Positions 24,051 through 37,165 of a stretch of 64,000 nt of DNA are shown in pieces (within the stretch, counting starts at the first letter, position 1; every line of letters begins with the position of its first letter). Origin of the DNA: Haliotis asinina (taxonomy: Eukaryota > Mollusca > Gastropoda > Lepetellida > Haliotidae); the NCBI RefSeq assembly GCF_037392515.1, contig NC_090281.1:49514645-49578644 (forward strand), in the 5' to 3' direction. The notes beneath the pieces are model-generated. The model saw only the letters and a program-made list of their open reading frames with translations. It made no database searches and had not been told where the DNA came from. The translations under genes were made by a program, and so were the position numbers.

Positions 24051-25495
24051 CATTGTAAATGACATCTCAAATTGTCCGGTTTAACTACATTGCGAATGGA
24101 ACACCATTCGGGACAAAAAATAGGATCCGTAATATACTACGGTTAGGCGAAAGGTAATGTTCGTATAGTTGAGTAAGGTTGAGCGAAGACTTGAGAACAC
24201 AGTAAAGCAGTGTTCCTTGAGGGTTATACGATGGATGACTATTAAAGGCAGCGCATTATGTAGTTCCGAGCAGAACTAATCCGCGAGAGTGGGTTAATGA
24301 GGTTCCACTACATGAAAAAAGAGGCAGAAAACGGATAGTACGAATTATGATATGAGCGGTCACATAAATAATACTGACGCAAGTTGATCTTCAAAAAGTG
24401 ATTAATAATTACACTTCCAAGCTTAATGAACTGAATCCAAACAAGCATGTCCTGATACACCAGCTAGTTCATTTTGGATTTCAAAGTGAACTTGCTTTCA
24501 AGAAGTACGGTAACTCTCCAAAGAGACCGTTCACGTATCTCGTTACGTCATCGGCTATTATCCCTTTAATGGTTGAAGATATTATTCAATCAGGCAAGCT
24601 CTTTCCTACAACATTAGCGCTCTGCAATTTCTCTACCCTCTATCTATTTATCGTCTTTCAGTGCTCCAAGGTGGTTAAGGCAATGGTGTACAGAGAGCAT
24701 AAACGCTCGTTTTGATTTCCCCAAGACCATAGAGCCCCTCAGTAACACTGCATATCGTTCGACGGCCATGTTTTCTTTCACGTTGGGCTCGTGGGGTCGC
24801 CTCTTAATCAGCACACGTGCCAAGGATTCATATTAGTTGTAAAATCACCTTTGCGATATCGGCGCAGATTTGACAATATGAAGTTGAGAGGGCAGACTGA
24901 GAGATCGTAGCTTTGTAGACCTTTTCGGGTCATGACCCTCGACTTGGGTAGCTTCACGTGTAATTGGCAACCGGTATAAGGTTACAGTCTTGTGCTGTTT
25001 CGCGCTATGACGGTAGATGAAAGCGTTGATAACGGCGCTAAGGCGAACCCAACCCAACTCCGTCCCTCCCAGGTCCACACGCGAGCCCTACCGCCCATGA
25101 CGTCAGTTAGCCGAGGCGACGTCAAAGATGGTGGTTCTTCATCACTGGCACTGTGGGGAGCTGTAGATTGGTCAAGTTTGGTATCGGATTCATGTAGTGA
25201 TGTTTGATATGTTCGGAGTTTGTAAGTGGCAGGAGACTTTATTCTTTATTAACGAATGTATACATTTACAGATATTCAAAACAGACAGATGTCAAAAGTG
25301 ACGTGCGGCCTGTTTTCACTTCAACAAAAATAGAATGATCAAAGGTTTGGTATTTTCTCAAATCGTTGAAAACATTTTAAACCTATCAAAAAATATGACA
25401 CTAATATTTTCCAAAACAAACCCCAAAACAGCTGTTCCCCATCTCGAATCAGATTTACTTAAAACTACATAAAGAACTGCCAATGTTATAAATAA
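24051..25495. other. No gene supported
   Basis: A 105-codon frame at 24398-24715 has no recognisable domain. The rest is AT-rich without repeats. Confidence 0.5.
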
Positions 25496-25537
25496 ACACA
25501 CAGACACACACGCACGCACGCACGCACACACACACAT
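25496..25537. repeat. CA/CGCA microsatellite
   Basis: ACACAGACACACACGCACGC continues as GCAC then CACA repeats. Confidence 0.9.
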
Positions 25538-25555
25538 GGATATGTATGTTTGATC

Positions 25556-25833
25556 TTTAGCGACTCATCCTTAGTAAGAGTTGACTAACTGCATCTGTTG
25601 GTCAGGCATGTTGATTTGGTTGACGTATGCCATCATGTACCATTTGCGCCTAGTGGCTAAATCGTTCGCTCGCCACGTCAACAATCCGGGTTCTGGTGTC
25701 CACCGCCGTCACATAGCTGGAATATTGCAAAGCGCGGTTTTAAACCCAACTCACTCATTCACTCATTTGCCCCGATCGATGCTCATGATGTCACTCACTA
25801 GCTTGTGTGGTCCAGATTCAAACATCTACAGAC
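25556..25833 (+). mobile_element. SINE-B copy split by a SINE-A insertion
   Basis: The left part (25556-25648) has CATCCTTAGTAAGAGTTGAC, GGTCAGGCATGTTGATTTGG and TTGACGTATGCCATC. The right part (25771-25833) resumes with CCCGATCGATGCTCATG and GTGTGGTCCAGATTCAAACA. In an uninterrupted copy these parts adjoin at CAGTTGCGTAGATCGATGC. Confidence 0.75.
25649..25770 (+). mobile_element. SINE-A copy nested in SINE-B
   Basis: GCGCCTAGTGGCTAAATCGT, CTCGCCACGTCAACAATCCG, TAGCTGGAATATTGCAAAGC and ACTCACTCATTCACTC. CATTTGC occurs directly before and after it, a likely 7-bp target-site duplication. The B-box region is partly deleted. Confidence 0.72.
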
Positions 25834-25879
25834 AAAAGTTATGCACCTGTAAAATTTGAAAGCAAAACAAAAACAAAAA

Positions 25880-27254
25880 AGTTAATGGACCAACAGTTCA
25901 GGAGGATCGCACACTCTACAAACTAAAAAAATACACGAACCTGATTAGATCCGTCATCGACATTGAAAAGAAAGAAGTTACCTTGCACGGAAAACAGCGG
26001 TAGGTAAAGGTTTAACGACTTCGTAGATTGCCGTCTATTTTCTTCCTTGTGTAACTAACTGAGTAATGGCTTATTGGCACCTGAAAGTCTTTTGTTCCGG
26101 TCCAAGTTTGCATTCCGGCTCCCTATTATGACATACCTTTGCACAACACGACATCCAATAAACATTATGGAGTGACACATTAACGCTAATGGCTTTACAC
26201 ATGTATGTGTGAAAGAAAACAAAGTAAATGGCATAATGACACAATGAATGCTCCCTTGAGGTGATGTATAAAAGTGTGACTCGTGAAAAACCTGCGTTTA
26301 AGAAAGGAGAATGCGGAGTCTCTGCGAAATGCAACTACGGACAATAGCGTTGGCATGTAATCACTTCCGCGAGGTGATAAAACCTGTGTCGAGTTTTTAA
26401 CACCTCAAAAACAGAGGTGGGGGATAAGAACAATTGCTTTGCAAGTATTTTAAGTTGTCAAAACGGAAGATTATGAAGTGTCTGGCATAGAGACGATACT
26501 ACACCATCAAAGGTCAAGCAGAAGTCATAATTGACGTTCATCAGGTGTAAACTGATTACAGGACATGTCTTTGGGACAGGTGGATTGTGTGATCTTGCTG
26601 GGAGGGTGCAGGAACAGGGGTGGAGTGCGAGACAGGAGTTGGCTGATAGGTGAGGAGCGACACTGAAAAGAGTGAATTTGTCGCTGACTTGTCGTCAGAG
26701 TGTATACAGATTTAAAGAGTGTCCTTTGTCTCTTGTTAAGTTCAAACCTGACATGTACATGAGAGAATTGCGAAATATTACTTGTGGTGACCTGGCGGGC
26801 CTGCATTAAGCTGTAGGCCTTTTGTGTCAAGATTTTCTCACAGGTTAAGCCTCAGAGGACAAAACAATTTTTTAAGGATGAATTCCAACACTTATAGTAG
26901 CAAATCGTTCACATTCATAAACTACTAGTTCTAACATTCTCAGAAAACGTTCTTCCGTGTTTCTGATTGTATATTGGTAATATTCAATGAATGTGTTTGT
27001 TGGAGCAAAAGGCTTTTGGATGATAAATGTTTGAAATGACAACACTATAGGCTTTTCTGACGGTGTTAATATAAATCGTGATGTAATTGTGTCTGGGAGT
27101 ATATTTCGAAAACACATACATGTATATTTAGTTACGAAATCCTTGGAAAAACAACCTTGCGTCAGGTTTCACAACAAAAACCGTGATAGCTTTTTCGAGG
27201 AGTACGATTCTTTGCATTCTTTGCTTTAGAACAGTCTCACAAGAATTGACAAAC
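25880..27254. other. No gene or repeat recognised
   Basis: Short frames only, AT-rich. Confidence 0.5.
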
Positions 27255-27255
27255 C

Positions 27256-27318
27256 GGGCCCACCTGTGTAAAGCGTTCTTAGCACTAAGGTGATCCTTAC
27301 TCCCATGCTATGGCATGG
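27256..27318. mobile_element. Truncated MITE end
   Basis: GGGCCCACCTGTGTAAAGCG, TTCTTAGCACTAAGGTGATC and CTTACTCCCATGCTATGGCA resemble one arm of the MITE type seen at 48609 and 52649. No opposite arm follows. Confidence 0.45.
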
Positions 27319-27326
27319 AATGGACT

Positions 27327-27445
27327 CATCATCATCATCATCATCATCGCCATCGTCGTCGTCACAAGCATCTCCAACACCACTATCATCATAATCATAA
27401 TCACAACCACCACCAGCAGCCGCGGCACCAACATCATTGCCACAA
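27327..27445. repeat. ATC/CAN-rich triplet tract
   Basis: Seven ATC repeats grade into CAC, CAT, CGT and CAG triplets. His-rich or Ile-rich frames across it are artefacts of the triplet repeat. Confidence 0.85.
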
Positions 27446-29885
27446 GGTCGTCGTCACTGATGTGTCTGAGATGGCCACTTCTTCTTTTTCAGAGAAACCT
27501 TATTAACGCAATGAGACGAAAACATTATTTAAACCAAGAAGCCGAAATCTCATGTCGGATTTGTGTTTTTGAAAACAGAAAATCCTTTCACATCGTTTCT
27601 TGACGAGCCTGCTAACAATGTAACCCACACAACCCGCTAAGGTGCAAGTACTAGACAGAATACTGATAATGTATTTTCATTATTCAACCTCTCTACAATA
27701 TCATTAGTTACGGGTATATGGGGCGGGAGCTCCGTAACATCGGGGAACCCCCTTAAGTGACTCTTTTACGTTTCGATAACTCTCATGAGTAGGATAACTT
27801 TGTCTGCTTAAACGTGTGTGGCGTCTCTACTCTGCTAACAGGGACCCTCCGTCTCAAATAACAAGGGTACATTGCGCCCTTCTTAAGGCGAATCTGGCTA
27901 CAAAGAAGCAGATTTCCAATTTACAAGGCAAACAGACATTCTTCCTGGGGTGACTTCCTTGTGGTGTTACAACGGGAGGCGACGCTGGATAAAGAGGAGG
28001 GGGAACTCAGTCACACACAACCGAGGCCACCTCATAGGGTTGCCCCACGGGCGTTCCACGGCGTTCGGCGTTACAGCGGCGCGGCGCTGCGTATCCACAA
28101 TACTTTCGCACTCTAAGGCACCATACCAACAACAGCCGGTACTCTCTAATCCGTCCCATTCAAAAAGCCCCTCCTGTGTGTGCGTTTTAAATTGGATAAA
28201 ATCGCGATGGTCATCTGCCGAGGTTTTGTAAGGCGATGATGAGTGCAAGAAGTCCCAGCTACCGAATATAAGGCGTCACAGGACGTTGATTAGCGAACAA
28301 TTCTAATTTGACGGCACAGAACGCAAGTAAACCAGGCATGACAACCTCATGTTCCTCTTGCTAACGCTCACAAACTGGGATCCGTCTACTCGGCCGTAAA
28401 CAGTCTCACCCTAAAAACAAACAGCATGCACTTCGTAAACTTTACTCAAAACCAGTTTGTCCCACCTGTTGCAATATTGTTACAACTACGTTTTTTTCAA
28501 GCTGACACTATTGGATATTTTGGGTCATCAAACCCGTATATTTGTTGTCCTACATATAAAAAGTTGAGATTTTCTGTTAAACTCACAGGTGTGAATTTAG
28601 TCCGTTCTGCGCTAATGAATCAGACACGTTACTGCGTTTGACACTTCATACACTGTCATCACCACTCGCCCCTTTCTGTAATCTGCCAGAGGACCCCTGG
28701 AATAACACGAATTGGTCACGAAAGTATGGATGAGACTCGAACTCGGCCCATTTTCCTTAGAGCAAAGATGCACAACAACTACGGGACCACAACCCAGTCT
28801 CATAATAATCAGATCTGACGACATTGCGCTAAGGGTCACCTTAGAACGCCCTTACTTCCATCCAATCAGAGCGTTCCTAACTGGATCTGTAAAGTGACAG
28901 TCACAACATGTTTTCTAATCGTGTTGTCTCGAAAAAGGTTAACACGAGCTATTCCGGACGACAGTTCCAGCTGGACAAATGAATCCGTCACAAGCGTTTC
29001 AAAGGGAAGAGACTTTGCAGAGTTTGGGGCCCGTTCTACCTTACGATATACATATGTAGGAAATCCCAGAATGATCGTTTGTTGTTTTCAAATTTTGCAA
29101 CAAATGTTTTGCAAAAGCGTAGTGCCTATATCTGTGGAACTCTGTTTTCTGATTGGATCATTTTGGTTTCGTGGAAATAATTTCAATGTTCGCGAAAGGT
29201 CGTTCTATTTTTCGCTTAGTGTAATGTGAACTAAGAGTTGATTTTACATCCAAGACATGTTGTCTTTATGAACTATGTTTTCCTTAAACATTATGCAAGA
29301 AAAAAACTATACAGAACTGATTTTGGTTTGAATAAACATCACATCTGGGCAACCTTTCTTTCTCTAAACAGGAAGCACAGATATTCCTTCCTATTTTCTG
29401 TAACAAAATTTACTAGCTTATTTACATATATTTTGGAACTTAACAAATATTAACGTGTTCATTCTGATAAACATCTTAATCAAAAGGGTAACTTTTTAAC
29501 CAAATGTCCTTCTTTCGCACAGTCTAGACTCCAGTCGGGGCGTGTTCGTAAAACTGTTGCTGTTGCACATGATAGGCGTGTCTCCGGATCCACCCATCCA
29601 ACCCGGCATGTGCTGTAGGCGTCCTTTTCCGCCCTGCGCCTCATTAGCTGTACACACTTCCACCTTTGATGTTCCTAATAACCACTTTAATTGCGTAATA
29701 GCTATTTTTTAAAACCATTCTTTAAAAAAGTCCGTTTCTTTATCCCCCGTGTAGCTGGAATGGCGCTTCTGTGTGTTGATTCACAGCATACTAGCAAAAA
29801 ATGATACTCTTTCCTCCATCCTAAATATCACAGTCCTCGCCCCCCCTCCCCCCTCCTCACGCTTCTTACCCCATCCGTGCACCGA
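27446..29885. other. No gene supported
   Basis: 27950-28110 is richer in CpG than its surroundings and has overlapping frames on both strands, but no domain or splice context was recognised. Confidence 0.5.
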
Positions 29886-29886
29886 C

Positions 29887-30014
29887 AGGTAGGGGACCTG
29901 TCAGTAGATTGGGGACCCTGTCAATAGATTGGGGATCTGTCAATAGATTGGGGACCTGTCAATAGATTGGGGACCCTGTCAATAGATAAAAGACTTGTCA
30001 GTAGATTGGGGACC
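29887..30014. repeat. 20-22-bp minisatellite, about six units
   Basis: CTGTCAATAGATTGGGGACC is repeated with one-base length changes. One unit has AAAAGACT in place of GGGGACC. Confidence 0.9.
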
Positions 30015-31820
30015 AACAGAAACTTTACATGGTAGATTTGCCGTGCATCTATAACCGCTTCGATAGTCTTATGGATAAAAAAAACTGTACTGGCATCTGA
30101 TGGTCGGGGTTTGATCCTCAGTCGCGTCCTACCAGCGATGGTATTTATTACCCTGCCAGGTGCTCGGCCGGAAAGACAAAACGGGAAGTACTTTTCTTGG
30201 ATTCTACTGTTTCTCAGCTGGATATCCATGCATCCTACTTCCATGCGCTGTGTCAGTCTAAAAGAGTCATAAAACCGATCTCACAATCCTGGTACACAGT
30301 AATTCTCTTTCCTTCCAGCCCTATCTGCCATGCAGTAAGTCCGTATTAATCAGGTCCAGATTTTCCTTTGTATGTTCACACTTACAGGGGCTCATTTTCA
30401 ATTTAAAGTGACTGGTTATCTCTGGTGTTGACGATGACGTTGATCGTGACGTTCTAATTTCAGTAGAGTAGTCCCATCAAAACTGACGAAGTAGTTTTAA
30501 GCACACACACACATACTCAAGCATATTCCTATTCTAAACTCAAAACACTGTAAGCTGAAAAAGAGAAGAGGACGATGATGATTTTCTGATATGACAAATT
30601 ACAACTGGTAAGAATTAAGGATGAAAAACTGTCTTATTTGTATACATGGCATAACTCAATATTTTTTTCGAGGTCAGTTTGCTGTGTCCTCCTTAGTCCT
30701 TTTTGTCCTTCGATAACGGTAGTTCTTTGAGATGATCCCTCAATGTTCTATGCGATGAAGCACGTGTCTTTACCACGTGCACGTACATATTTAAAAGGTC
30801 ATTTCCGGGTGCTTGATTAAAACAAACCAGCGTTATTTTTACCCGTCATGTGCACAGATGCCGGTGCTGGCGAGTCTTGCTCAGCCCTACATCATGGTCG
30901 CAGGTTGCTCATCAGCTTGTTGATTTAGGGCGAAGCTACAGAACCCATCAAGCTTGCTTTGGTTAATGTGATGTGATACTGTCGATATAAGGTGGAATGC
31001 CTTTGTGGCTAGTAAGCGCGATAACCGGAACTATATATCGCAGGAATGCATGTTCGTCCGACCACACGTGACTATGTAAATGAAGCTCGCCTTAGCAAGA
31101 TGCGACCCAGTAAGGTATTAAGAACATCACTCAATTTGTTTAGGCTTGGAAATTCTTTTTCAAAATACAGCCTGTATCACGATGAAACTGACAATCGTTT
31201 GAATATTGAAGGTTTCTAATATTCTAAAAAAATAGTTTGGGTTTTATTAGGACCATGTTTTCAAGAAAAAAAAAATCATTATAAAAATTTTACAGGATAC
31301 GTTACTTTGGATACGTCGTTGTTTTCATTGTTGTTGTTGACACTGTCATGAGTATGTGCGATCACATCACGATGTGTTATCGTAAGTTCGTGTTACACGT
31401 TGTAATCGTATTTATGACGCGTTTAGTTAGTCATGACGTGTTATATTATATTAATCACACACGTGCTGTCTTAACTGCTGTCATTCGTCACGAGGTGTTA
31501 TATCACCGGTTATCACGCATTATGATGATACATTGTTGGTGAGCAGTATCTGATTGGTTGATATGCCTCTAGCCTTGGCCTTCCTTTCTTCATATATTGA
31601 TATTGCTTCTTGAATATCGTGAAAAGACCCGTAAAACCCAACTGCCGTAGCCATTCGCACATTTAGGTCTTCAAGAAAAAGACTTGCCTAATTCTTAAAG
31701 AAGAATGTAAGTTAAGTTTATTCTTTGACACAAAATCTTTCATAAAGTCCAGTCAAGCAGGAAGACAGGAGGTCTCAAATCAAACAACTTAATGTCTCCC
31801 TTTCATATTGCTACACCTCG
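30015..31820. other. No gene recognised
   Basis: 31345-31535 has degenerate CACGTGTTAT- and GTGTTATAT-type words related in theme to 36520-36950. Otherwise nothing. Confidence 0.45.
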
Positions 31821-31821
31821 T

Positions 31822-32012
31822 GATGATCCGGGTTATAACTGATTTTCAGTAACCCATTCTTGTCGTACGAATTTAAGCGACTAACCGGATCGGGTGGTAA
31901 GGACCGTTAACTTGGTTGACACATGACATTGTATCCCAGTTGTGTAGATCAAAGCTCATGCTGTTGATCCCTTGATTGCATTGAGTGCGGCGTACAACTA
32001 AACTCACTCACA
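31822..32012 (+). mobile_element. SINE-B copy, internally deleted
   Basis: GATGATCCGGGTTATAACTG, TTTCAGTAACCCATTCTTGT, TTGGTTGACACATGACATTG and GTAGATCAAAGCTCATGCTG, then a jump to TTGAGTGCGGCGTACAACTA and the ACTC tail. Confidence 0.87.
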
Positions 32013-32325
32013 TTGCTACACGGTGCTCGCCAAAGGTCTACCCAGATGACTCTTAAACAGCCAAATCCGTGGTTATTATTTTAAAAGGCTAGCCTATTGA
32101 TATTGAGATGCCAAGTCATTACAATCAGTTGATGTCCCATCTTACTCAGTAAACTGACTCCTACCTGATCAGTCCTTGTTCCATCCCTTTACTGCCGACC
32201 ACCAATCTGTGAAACAAGTACTTTCACATAACAAGCGCCTCGTGTAAAGAGTTCATTCTTTCGCCCCTTACTATTATGATTCGTATCAACACAAAGGTTG
32301 TAGTTTGAGCATAGTTCGGGGTCAG

Positions 32326-32460
32326 TGGGGTAACCTATTGGTTAAAACGTTCAGTTATCATGCTGAAGACCTGGGTTCGATTCCACACACGGGAAGCCCG
32401 TATCTTGGATGGAATATTGCTGGAATATTGGTGAAACGGCGTAAACCTGTACTCACTCAC
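32326..32460 (+). mobile_element. SINE-A copy
   Basis: GTGGGGTAACCTATTGGTTA, CATGCTGAAGACCTGGG, B box GGTTCGATTCC, ATGGAATATTGCTGGAATAT, ACTCACTCAC tail. About 20 bp between the B box and the tail are lost. Confidence 0.88.
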
Positions 32461-33785
32461 CGAACATAGTCTAAACGTCTCCGTTCACTTTTAACAAGTG
32501 CTGACGAGTCCTCGCTTGTATGGCTCTATCTCTCATAGGTGATATGGTGGTCAGCTGGTGACCATTATGAATCTGCCCCTTGTAAACTGGTGTTTGTGCT
32601 ATGCCCGCGCCCACCCAATTTAGCCTTACAATTAACACGACAGGACCAAGCAGGTCTCTCTGTTGAACACCTCACAGTGTGAACAAACAGGCGACACATG
32701 AGGAGGGCTAGCGAACATTAATTTGTCGCCGAATTAGAGATTTACCCCTAGTTCACACAGATAATGCAGTCAATTTGCGTCTTAGATCTTGGCACCTATG
32801 TGGAAGTTTGGCGGACCCCTTCTATCTAGACAAACACGGCTTTTCGTGGTGTTTCTTGGGACGTATGATCTAAAGGGCAGGACTCCTGTCTGTCTTGTAC
32901 GCTTCAAAAGTCAAGGGTCAGAGCCGGATTTAATTTGAGTTAAATTTACACTTCTTGGCAAAATGTACCAAAAAATAAGCTAACGTTCGAGATTAGCCAC
33001 GCCCTTTTGCATGTCAAGCGTTTGAATACATATGACGGAATAACAGGGTTGTGATAGCCATGCTGTACATTTAACAGAGACATAGCCAGAGCGTCATTAC
33101 GTGATCTTGAGGAATTTAACAAGGATGTTTGAACAGTTTTAAAAATGACAGGAGAGTATATTGTTTTAGCAGAATAAGATGTAGTCTCGTTGCTAGGACA
33201 CAAGTCATGTTTTGTTCCATAAAAAATCAAGAACAGTTTTGCGTTATCAGATTTCGCCCGGAGACCGGCGGTGGGCTGCTAGGTTCAAGTTTTCAAGTGA
33301 GTGAATGTTGTTTTATGATGGGATTGTAGACAATACAATAACGGCTTTGAGCGAACTGAAAGAAAAACAAACATAATCGGGCATGACAGACTTTATTTGT
33401 AACCATTCTAATCGGTCTTACATCTGCACCGGACCTATTCCTTGCATCATGAACAAGTATGTGTGACTACCATCACACATCTTTGAGCATTTGCTGAATA
33501 TTACATTTCCCATAATCGTTATTATCTGATGTTTCTGTGTTGTCGTTGGAAGTCAAACCCAGACACATTGAGACTTCATGCGTGCAATACGTCATGGCTT
33601 GTGAGTCGTCCTTCTTTGGCGTAATCGAATATAGCTCATTGTATTAACCTGTATGCCTGTGTATTAAAAGTTGTGCACTGGCCACGAGGGGTCCATGGGC
33701 TCGTGTACCCTCGAGGTTTGTTTATGTTTCCCGAAGCCGCGAAGTACTACCATGAAGAACCAAATGAGTTCGGCATTCCCAGCGG
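32461..33785. other. No gene or repeat recognised
   Basis: Short frames only. Confidence 0.5.
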
Positions 33786-33787
33786 TG

Positions 33788-33934
33788 TACATTGAAAAAA
33801 TACATTGTCTGTAAGCGTGGTACATTGAAAAAATACATTGTCTGTAAGCGTGGTACATTGAAAAAATACATTGTCTGTAAGCGTGGTACATTGAAAAAAT
33901 ACATTGTCTGTAAGCGTGGTACATTGAAAAAATA
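33788..33934. repeat. 33-bp minisatellite, 4.5 units
   Basis: TACATTGAAAAAATACATTG followed by TCTGTAAGCGTGG repeats with no visible substitutions. Three frames stay open across it because 33 is a multiple of three. Confidence 0.95.
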
Positions 33935-33989
33935 ACAAGGGCGCTTAACCAATCAGAAAGCGACATTCATGGGTGAGTTAAGATAATAA

Positions 33990-34590
33990 ATCTTGTTAAC
34001 GCCATGCATAACAGCTGTATGTTAGATCTTGGTAACATCATGCATTATAGCTGTATATTAGACGTTGGTAACATCATGCATTATGACTGTACATTAGACC
34101 TTTGAAACACAATGCATTACACCTGCATATTAGACCTGCATATTAGATCTCGGTTACATCATGCATTATGACTGTATATTAGACATTGGTAACATCATGA
34201 ATTATGACTGTATACTAGACCTTGCATATTAGATCTCGCTAGCATCATGCATAATAGCTGTATATTAGACGTTGGTAACATCATTCATTACGACTGTATA
34301 CTAGACCTTGCATATTAGATCTCGGTAGCATCATGTATAATAGCTGTATATTAGACTTTGGTAACATCATGCATTATGGCTGTATACTAGACCTTGCATA
34401 TTAGAACTCGGTAGCATCATGCATAATAACTGTATATTAGACGTTGGTAACATCATGCATTATGACTGTATATTAGACCTTGGTAACGCCATGCATTATA
34501 CCTGTATACTAGACCTTGCATATCAGATCTCGGTAGCATCATGCATAATAGCTGTATATTCGATAACGTCATGCATTATTGATGCTTACA
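33990..34590. repeat. Complex minisatellite, about 14 units of 36-50 bp
   Basis: The core GGTAACATCATGCATTATGA then CTGTATATTAGAC recurs. An optional short segment (CTTGCATATTAGATCTCG) is present in alternate units, so the period varies. Confidence 0.88.
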
Positions 34591-34618
34591 GCGATCTTTG
34601 TAACACCATTTATTATAT

Positions 34619-34623
<5 letters not shown>

Positions 34624-34677
<54 letters not shown>
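34624..34677. repeat. (TG)n microsatellite
   Basis: About 27 TG dinucleotides next to the tail end of a minus-strand SINE-A copy. Confidence 0.97.
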
Positions 34678-34679
<2 letters not shown>

Positions 34680-34687
34680 TTGTATGT

Positions 34688-34843
34688 AGTATGGTTTTAT
34701 GCGCAGCTTTTAGCAATATTCCATGAATATCATCGCACGTTACCAGAAATGGTCTTTACACATTGCACCATGTGGAGAATCGACCCCCGGTCTTGGAGTT
34801 GCCTAACGAACTCGTTAACCACTAGGCTACCTTACCGCCCCTC
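34688..34843 (-). mobile_element. SINE-A copy, minus strand
   Basis: The plus strand shows GGTTTTATGCGCAGCTTTTA, GCAATATTCCATGAATATCA, ACACATTGCACCATGTGGAG, AATCGACCCCCGGTCTTGGA and CGTTAACCACTAGGCTACC. Confidence 0.88.
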
Positions 34844-36519
34844 CAATAACCGTATCCCTCCCACACAGTACACCTAACAATTTTCTAAACTGCTTTATCA
34901 GCAAAGACGTCCATGCTTCAGATGCCAACACACTTTGAATTTCACTGAGCGAGAAATGCTACGGTTATAATAATTCCCACACACGCTTTCAGCGTGACCT
35001 AAAATATATTTGTTGAGCGAGTAACAAACAGCAAATACTGAAATAATAAGGTAAACATATTGGCATAGTCAAAAAAAAGGCTTAGTGTAAATTCTTTAAG
35101 GGAAATGTGTTGACACAATAGCAGGTAGGTAAAATACTCAGAAGGGTTGTAAGACAAGGTTGAGGCCTCTGTCCGCTGTTGATTGAGCCTGTTGCTCGAC
35201 GTTGTGTACAGACGTACCCCACCGATAGACACACTCGTCGAATTGTGTTAGCTTCTTACAAGCAGTTTGAATGAAGCACGTTCTCTGTGTACAATCACCC
35301 TCGTCGAGCAGGCATCATAATACTATATAGCAGAACACAGACCGTCTATTGCTGTAGTTCACCAGGTGCAGCCTTTTTACAAACCGTTGCTTATCTCCCT
35401 GTCTGGGTAGCTGATCTACCTGTTGAGAGAACAATGAGCTCTCTACCTACCACCCTGGCCCAAAACATTCAGCATATATAGCGTGTATGTAGGTATCATG
35501 TGTAGAAGTTAAGAAACTCTTAAAATATATATGCATGATTTTCAACGTTGATGAATGCACAATTGTTATGATTTTATAAAATGTGATTGTGTATACTTAT
35601 TAGATATTGGAAATATATCTGGACCGTATTTTCTGGTTTTGATTTTACAAAAAAGGCTGTACTTTTTCCGGCGTTGTATTGCTACACCTTACAGCTCATT
35701 CATGAAGTAGTCTCGCACGTGGCAGGCTTCTATATATCTTTTATTGCTTTAGTTAGAACTACTACGAATGGTGACAAAAGTGCCATTATTCCTTCGCCCT
35801 TTACAAGCGCGGTGACAGTGGCACGAACTGTGTGTCGTCTCGAGAGGGGGTGGATGTGGCGTGTTTTGGAGAGATTGGCTCTTCTTACGTGGTAGCGATG
35901 TATGTTGCGTCGGGATAGGGGCGACATGCTGATCTCCGTTGTGTGGACAGAACGTACGTGTAGGGAGGGGAAGGGACGCGCGACATTCCCCCGAACGTGC
36001 CAGGGCTTGTCCCAGAGCCCTTCGGTGCAGACAATGCAAGGCTAGGGTACAGTGAAGGGTCTTTAACATACAAATAGACGGACCACCGTAGGTGTAATGG
36101 TGGCTATCAAAGGAAGGCTCTTCGCTTTCTTTACTCACACCACGTGCTGTGTATCGGTGTTGGGTAAATTACAGGCAAATGTTCAGGTCAACTATGCAAA
36201 TATGGAAGTACAGACATCAATTTCCATTTACCATGGTAACAATAAAAATGAAAAAAAAAAACTTGACTGGCTTGATTTCATCATTCATTTACCTATATGT
36301 GACAGAATTATTGCAGACAGAACCAAAATTTCATTCCGAATGACAATATGGTTTGGAATAGCAAAGGATGGCAGTAAAATATACTTTAAATTTACGTGCC
36401 AATAGAAAACCTAGAATACCATTTTGTATTACGATACTTGTGTGATGCCATCACGTACATGCTGTGATGTCAATCAGAATATTGTGTGAACAATTAAAAT
36501 AAAAAGGTGCATCTTTTTG
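34844..36519. other. No gene supported
   Basis: 35800-36060 has overlapping frames on both strands with somewhat higher G+C. No domain, signal peptide or splice context was recognised. Confidence 0.5.
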
Positions 36520-36950
36520 ACCAATAACATTTGTCCTTATTAATAACACGTTTCTAGTGTTATAACACGTTGCTTTGTTATAGAATTTTCTCTCGTTATA
36601 ACATTTACTCGTGTTTTTGCATTTGCCCTTGTTATATCATTATAATACTATTGTAGTATTGTAGTATACTATTGTAGTATTGTAGTATACTATTGTAGCT
36701 TCTCCGATTTTGATATATACCTTGTTGATACAATTTTACTCCTGTTGTAACATATACCCTGATACTTAACAGGTCTATCTTGTAAAGACCCTTTAGTTTT
36801 GATAAAAACTTACAAATATCTTTCTCTTCTTACGCTTACCCTTGTTTATAACATTTACGTGTTTACTTCCAGTTTACTTTATTAAACGTTTTATCCTTGA
36901 TAATTGGATGTTTCTCTTGATATCACATTTTCCCTGTTAATTAGTTTATA
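36520..36950. repeat. Degenerate ~30-bp repeat rich in GTTATAACA
   Basis: Words such as GTTATAACATTTACTC, GTTATAACACGTTG, GTTGTAACATATACCC and GTTTATAACATTTACG recur at irregular 25-35-bp steps. Within it, 36640-36698 is a clean repeat of TACTATTGTAGTATTGTAG. Confidence 0.55.
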
Positions 36951-37165
36951 ACCTTTAACTTCCTTCAAAATACATTTTTAATAGTATTTTAAAATCTAAT
37001 GCTCATATAATGCCCATCTGTAGGTGTCTAAAACAGTCTGAACTGTTGAACTTCCTCAAACAAATACATTTCCACAGTGGACTGAAACTGTCCAAGCGCT
37101 GCGTCTTGTGCAGCCAAAAAGCGATGGCCATGCGATAACTGGGGTATATTATATGCGTTAAATTC

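Noticed and set aside
27310..27603. Ile-rich and His-rich small proteins
   Set aside because: The composition comes from an ATC/CAN triplet repeat read in different frames.
33664..33966. Minus-strand repetitive frames with an FFNVPRLQ-type repeat
   Set aside because: They are translations of the 33-bp minisatellite in three frames.
34419..34877. A 152-codon frame with a long Cys-Val run
   Set aside because: It spans the 34-kb minisatellite, the (TG)n tract and a reversed SINE-A copy, so it is repeat-derived.
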